Positions 20,369-24,545 of a stretch of 24,545 bases of DNA are shown here, piece after piece. Source of the DNA: a virus. The notes beneath the pieces are model-generated. The model was not told the origin of the DNA and ran no database searches. It was given only the letters and a program-made list of their open reading frames with translations. The stretch is from the IMG/VR virus record IMGVR_UViG_3300027782_000350, positions 1-24,545 of that record; one strand, given 5' to 3'. How positions within the stretch are numbered: the stretch's first letter is position 1; the number at the start of each line of letters is the position of its first letter. Both the position numbers and the translations under genes were made by a program.

Positions 20369-21772
20369 ATGGCTACTACTATAATAGCACAGCCTCAGGT
20401 ACTGATGCCTGCTTACAATCCTATTAAGTATATCATAGATAATACTAATAAGAATGAGCCTGGCTTTAGATATATCTTCACCATCTATCCTGCTGCATCT
20501 AATACTGTGATAGCTCAGTATAGGGTGCTACCTGTATTCAGTACAGGTTATGGTGAGCAGGATATCTCTAGACTGATGCAGTCATTAGTGACATGGAACT
20601 TTACATCAGGTCAAGTCAATGAGTCATGGTATCAGTATAAGATTAGACTAGGGTATGAGTATATAGATAATATACTGTATACAGATGACTTAGCACCTGA
20701 TGGATTGAATACCTTAATTGAATACACAGCTCATGGCTTTGTAGTAGGAGACCAGGTAGTGATTACTCAGGCAGATGGTGGAGTAGCTAATCCTGCATTA
20801 GAGGGATTGCATACTGTTATTACTGTAGATAATGCTAATCAGTTTACTGTCAATGTACTTTGGTCTACTATTACTGATGACACTATTAATGGCACTGTAA
20901 CCTATGCAGATTTAAGAAAGACTCAGGTAATAGATGATGAAATTATAGAGGACCAGGAGGTATTCAATGGAGCTTTTAGTTTAGGCATCTATGCTCAGGG
21001 ATCATTCCCATCTGCAAGTTACTTAGGAACTACAAATCCTAGCTTTGCACTTACATCATTAGGCAATCCTGCTAATCCTAGTAGTGCTACTAATGCTGCT
21101 GCTCTAGTAGCAGATAGTGGTTTTATTTATTATCTAATGTGTAGAGTATATAGTGGAGTGACTTATACTATGAGTTATTATAATACTGTAGGTGATTCAT
21201 TATTTCTAGGACCGTTCTCTCATAACCCTGCAGATGGTTTATATAATTTTCAAGTAGATCCATCTACCTCTGCTAATCAAAATTTCTATGTAGAGATAGT
21301 AGGAGATAATGGCTCTGAATTTAGATACTACTTTCAGTATGATAATAGATGTGCTATCAATGAAGATGTACTATACTACTTAGATAGAATGGGATCATGG
21401 CAGCACTTTGCATTTCAGCTAAAGACCTATGAGAAAGGGCAGATAACTAGAGAGATGTATAATCAGCATGTAGATGGTTATGTAGATGGTGCTAATGAAT
21501 GGGTATACAGCTCTGATGCTATGGGTAGCAGGACATATAATATCAATGTATCTAATACCTTAGACTTAAATACTAATTGGATGGACCAATACAATGCTGA
21601 TAGATTCCAGGAGCTACTGACATCCCCTCAAGTATTCTATTACAATGGTACTGACTATAGAGCTTGCACTATAGACTCTACATCCTTTGAAAACTTTAGA
21701 CAGCGAAATAAGAATCTAATTAAGCAATCAGTAACTATTAAGCTAGCTCTTAATACTCCTATCAATGGTTAG
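20369..21772 (+). CDS. Tail structural protein
   Basis: This 467-residue protein begins MATTIIAQPQVLMPAYNPIKYIID and is beta-rich throughout. A segment at about residues 115-175 (TAHGFVVGDQVVITQADGG, then EGLHTVITVDNANQFTVNV) looks like an inserted small beta domain of the AHGF...GD type common in phage tail proteins. The C-terminal 100 residues (RMGSWQHFAFQLKTYEKGQI, then FYYNGTDYRACTIDSTSFE) resemble conserved ends of baseplate or distal-tail-like proteins in Bacteroidota phages. It overlaps the following large gene by eight bases. Exact place in the tail unknown. Confidence 0.65.
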   Translation: MATTIIAQPQVLMPAYNPIKYIIDNTNKNEPGFRYIFTIYPAASNTVIAQYRVLPVFSTGYGEQDISRLMQSLVTWNFTSGQVNESWYQYKIRLGYEYIDNILYTDDLAPDGLNTLIEYTAHGFVVGDQVVITQADGGVANPALEGLHTVITVDNANQFTVNVLWSTITDDTINGTVTYADLRKTQVIDDEIIEDQEVFNGAFSLGIYAQGSFPSASYLGTTNPSFALTSLGNPANPSSATNAAALVADSGFIYYLMCRVYSGVTYTMSYYNTVGDSLFLGPFSHNPADGLYNFQVDPSTSANQNFYVEIVGDNGSEFRYYFQYDNRCAINEDVLYYLDRMGSWQHFAFQLKTYEKGQITREMYNQHVDGYVDGANEWVYSSDAMGSRTYNINVSNTLDLNTNWMDQYNADRFQELLTSPQVFYYNGTDYRACTIDSTSFENFRQRNKNLIKQSVTIKLALNTPING

Positions 21773-24545
21773 GATACAACTTAGCACAGGCTACCTAGAT
21801 GTCAAAGAGGGTACATCATTCCCTCTTAACTTTAGCATAGGGGATATTAGAGATATATCTAAGAGAACAGGCAACTTTAGTAAGACCATTACTTTAGTAG
21901 GCAATAGTAACAACAATAACCTGTTGAATCACTACTATGATGTAAACATTCAAGCTGGCACTTTTAATATTAATCAGCTCACTAGCTGTGATGTTATTCA
22001 GGATGGTATACCTGTTATGACTAACGCAACTCTTCAGCTCATTAACATTAAGAAGTCACAGCTCACATCAGCCTATGAGCAGATGGTGGAATATGAGGTA
22101 TTGATTAAGGAGGATAGAGGTACATTCTTTACTGACATCTCTAACAAGTATCTCAATGATATAGATTTCTCAGACTTAGATCACTTTGTAGATGCTGATG
22201 TAGTGATTAATACTTTTGACTATTCAGTAACAGAGGGGTATAAGTATGTGATGCCATTTAATATAGACAATCAGTATCAGCTAAATTGGTTTAAGCCTGC
22301 TATATATGCTAAGACTTACTTTGATAGAATCTTTGCTACATCAGGCTATAGTTATACTTGGGATGGACTAGCAGATGCTAACTTTGATAAGCTACTGATT
22401 CCATACAATGGTGATCAGAATGTAGTGGATTGGAATGATTATGAAGTCAATGCAGAGAGAAATAGTTTTACTAAAACTTTTACTCCTGCTAATCCTGTAG
22501 GAGCTCAATTAATAAAAACATGGGCTTATGGATCTGCAGGTGGATATCAAACGATTACAGGATACACTGAGACCTTAGATCAACAAAATATATTTAATCC
22601 ATCTACAGGTAACTACACTACTCCTCAATGGGTAGGCAATGGCTCAGGGGAATCTTATATATATGAGGTTACATTAGATTATGATTTTGTAATTAATTGC
22701 ACTCAGGAGTGTTTTATTGCAACTTATGTAATTAACTTACCTGCTGATTTTAGCATAAGATTTTTAACTAATGTAGATGGCTTTGATAATACATTTACTC
22801 AAAGCAATCCAATACCATTAAATATATATGATAGTGGTAATCCTTTAGTAGTAGGAGATAATGCCATAGTAAGTAGAACTGAAATATTTACTTTTAATGC
22901 AACTACTGATAGTATAGGAGGCATAGATGTAAATGATTTGCAAATAGTTAAAATGGTAGTAATTAATCCTAATGCTAATGCTTTAACATTTGAGACAACA
23001 GGTCCAAGCCCCTTTGTATTACCTACAGCTAAGGTGGTTATTAATAGCTTAAAGTTAAAAATCAGACCATCTGATAACATTCCATTAGTAAGTGGTATCA
23101 CTACCATGAATACCTTTATACCTGAGAAGATTAAGCAATCAGATTTCATTAAGAGTGTATTCATGATGTATAATCTTTATGCTACAAGTGATCCTAACAG
23201 CGAAAACAATCTAATTCTATTGCATAGAGATGAGTATTATGATTCAGGTAAGGGAGTAGATTGGACTAACAAACTGATGAAAGACAAAGAGCAATCTATG
23301 ATCTTTATCCCTGAGCTTAACAATAAGAAGCTAAGACTCAGCTACAAGGCAGATACTGATTCACCTAATACAGTTTATACTGATGTGACTAGAGAAATCT
23401 ATGGGCAGGTAGAGGTAACATTTGAGAATGAGTATGTGAAAGGTATAGATGTGAAAGAGCTTATCTTCTCACCTACACCTGTACAGCCTACAGTATTCGG
23501 TGCATTCCTACCATTACTAAATGGTGCAGCACCTAAGACTAATATAAGAATCTTATATGATAATGGACAGGTAACTGCTCAGAATGTAGTGATAAATTCA
23601 GGCTATGATACTACAACATCTACAAATGGACTCTATCCATACCTCTCACACTTTGGAGGAGCTGATCCATTTAATCCTATCTTTGATATTAACTTTGCAG
23701 AATGTCAGTACTACTATTATCAGGTAGCTCAGAACACTAATAACAATCTTTACAATTCATATTGGAGGAGAACAGTAGCTCAGATAAATGGAGGTAAGCT
23801 ATTGACTGCATACTTTCTACTCTATGAGGTAGACATCCAACACATGGAGCTGAATGATAAGATAAGGATAGACAATTCATGGTGGAGTATTAATAAAATT
23901 ATAGATTACAATGCTAATGACTTAGTGCCTACCAAAGTAGAACTAATAAGCCTAGAAACTGAGATAGATTTGCCTAGCTTTGCAGGTGGAACTACTACTC
24001 CTGTAGGACCAGGTAATGGTACTCAGATTCAATCTATAATGGAAACCTATAGAAGTACTACTAATGTCACTACTAACAACAATGACTCTATTATCTTAGG
24101 CTCAGGTAATGTAGTAGGTGATGGACTTAAAGCCTTAGTAGTGGGAGATGGTTTAAGTATAGAGAATGATGGCATAGCTACTACTAATCTTACAGTGACT
24201 ACCACACTCAATGGTAGAGCAGTTAGTGATATACTACCTACCTACACTAAGTACATAGCTTTAATTAGTCAGAGTAGCACCTCAGCACCTACAGTGATAG
24301 AGATAGAGAATACTATAGGACCTATAATTTGGACTAGAGCATCAGTAGGTATATATCTTGGGACATTAGCAGGAGCATTCACTTTAAATAAGACTTATGT
24401 AATGCTAAGCAATGTATTGCCTGATAGTATAGTAATGGCAAAGAGAAGAGATAATAATACTATTGAGATAAATACTACTAACTTACATAGTCCTAGTGCA
24501 GCTTATCATGATACACACTTATTTAACAACACACTAGAAATCAGA
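21765..24545 (+). CDS. Large tail/baseplate protein, partial
   Basis: This frame starts at ATG 21765 inside the previous stop region and is open for 927 codons to the right edge. It starts MVRIQLSTGYLDVKEGTSFPLNFSIGDIRD, then KRTGNFSKTITLVGN, a pattern of large tail-tip or baseplate hub proteins of Bacteroidota phages. Residues about 720-790 contain glycine-rich repeats (SIILGSGNVVGDGLKALVVGDG), like trimeric left-handed beta-roll or fibre-shaft units, suggesting a fibre-like extension after the hub. It has no membrane segment. The role in tail tip or host binding is inferred; the gene is incomplete. Confidence 0.7.
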   Translation, partial: MVRIQLSTGYLDVKEGTSFPLNFSIGDIRDISKRTGNFSKTITLVGNSNNNNLLNHYYDVNIQAGTFNINQLTSCDVIQDGIPVMTNATLQLINIKKSQLTSAYEQMVEYEVLIKEDRGTFFTDISNKYLNDIDFSDLDHFVDADVVINTFDYSVTEGYKYVMPFNIDNQYQLNWFKPAIYAKTYFDRIFATSGYSYTWDGLADANFDKLLIPYNGDQNVVDWNDYEVNAERNSFTKTFTPANPVGAQLIKTWAYGSAGGYQTITGYTETLDQQNIFNPSTGNYTTPQWVGNGSGESYIYEVTLDYDFVINCTQECFIATYVINLPADFSIRFLTNVDGFDNTFTQSNPIPLNIYDSGNPLVVGDNAIVSRTEIFTFNATTDSIGGIDVNDLQIVKMVVINPNANALTFETTGPSPFVLPTAKVVINSLKLKIRPSDNIPLVSGITTMNTFIPEKIKQSDFIKSVFMMYNLYATSDPNSENNLILLHRDEYYDSGKGVDWTNKLMKDKEQSMIFIPELNNKKLRLSYKADTDSPNTVYTDVTREIYGQVEVTFENEYVKGIDVKELIFSPTPVQPTVFGAFLPLLNGAAPKTNIRILYDNGQVTAQNVVINSGYDTTTSTNGLYPYLSHFGGADPFNPIFDINFAECQYYYYQVAQNTNNNLYNSYWRRTVAQINGGKLLTAYFLLYEVDIQHMELNDKIRIDNSWWSINKIIDYNANDLVPTKVELISLETEIDLPSFAGGTTTPVGPGNGTQIQSIMETYRSTTNVTTNNNDSIILGSGNVVGDGLKALVVGDGLSIENDGIATTNLTVTTTLNGRAVSDILPTYTKYIALISQSSTSAPTVIEIENTIGPIIWTRASVGIYLGTLAGAFTLNKTYVMLSNVLPDSIVMAKRRDNNTIEINTTNLHSPSAAYHDTHLFNNTLEIR

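Noticed and set aside
22799-23164. Minus-strand 121-codon frame
   Set aside because: It lies wholly inside the 927-codon plus-strand tail gene, which has uninterrupted coding signal on both sides.

Overview
This window looks like about half or more of the genome of a tailed phage, or a closely related prophage, of a Bacteroidota host, possibly Flavobacteriia-like. Pointers to that host group are: promoters of the TTG-19 bp-TAnnTTTG type; A-rich, Shine-Dalgarno-poor gene starts; a BT4734/VirE_N-type primase fused to an SF3 helicase; a DUF3127-like single-strand-binding protein; and a lipobox of the SSC type. The DNA is AT-rich and strongly poor in CpG. Arg codons are almost all AGA/AGG except in the major capsid gene. 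No tRNA, rRNA, CRISPR array, integrase or insertion sequence was seen.

Layout. (1) 1-420, minus strand: the start of one gene that runs off the left edge, possibly a tail assembly chaperone. It is divergent from the rest. (2) 464-2956: prohead protease/scaffold, major capsid protein and a tail-tube-like protein, closed by a terminator. (3) 3040-7507: small virion protein, portal, head-tail connector, then the lysis cassette (small membrane protein, holin, M15 endolysin, one-piece spanin) and a DEDD exonuclease with a zinc ribbon, closed by a terminator. (4) 7572-7804: a regulatory region with palindromes and a clear Bacteroidota-type promoter. (5) 7805-10448: a tightly overlapping string of small early genes including an HNH-like protein and a DnaA domain IV-like protein. 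(6) 10449-10867: a non-coding region with iteron-like repeats, a 20-bp inverted repeat and an AT-rich core (candidate replication origin), then a structured leader encoding a 29-residue peptide. (7) 10868-16068: primase-helicase, GIY-YIG nuclease, PD-(D/E)XK nuclease, ERF annealing protein, exonuclease and SSB-like protein. (8) 16113-17054: small proteins and a sigma-factor-like protein. (9) 17044-24545: small and large terminase, then tail/fibre proteins. The last of these runs off the right edge.

How the parts may work together. Early genes start from host-type promoters at about 7742 and 14091. The replication proteins act at the candidate origin beside them. ERF, exonuclease and SSB-like protein form a recombination set. 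A sigma-like protein is encoded just before the packaging genes. A 12-base motif, TAATATAGTTAT, sits directly at three late-gene starts (464, 3040, 18987) and nowhere else that I saw. The most interesting hypothesis here is that the sigma-like protein reads this motif and drives nearly leaderless late mRNAs. That link is inference; the motif copies themselves are visible in the sequence.
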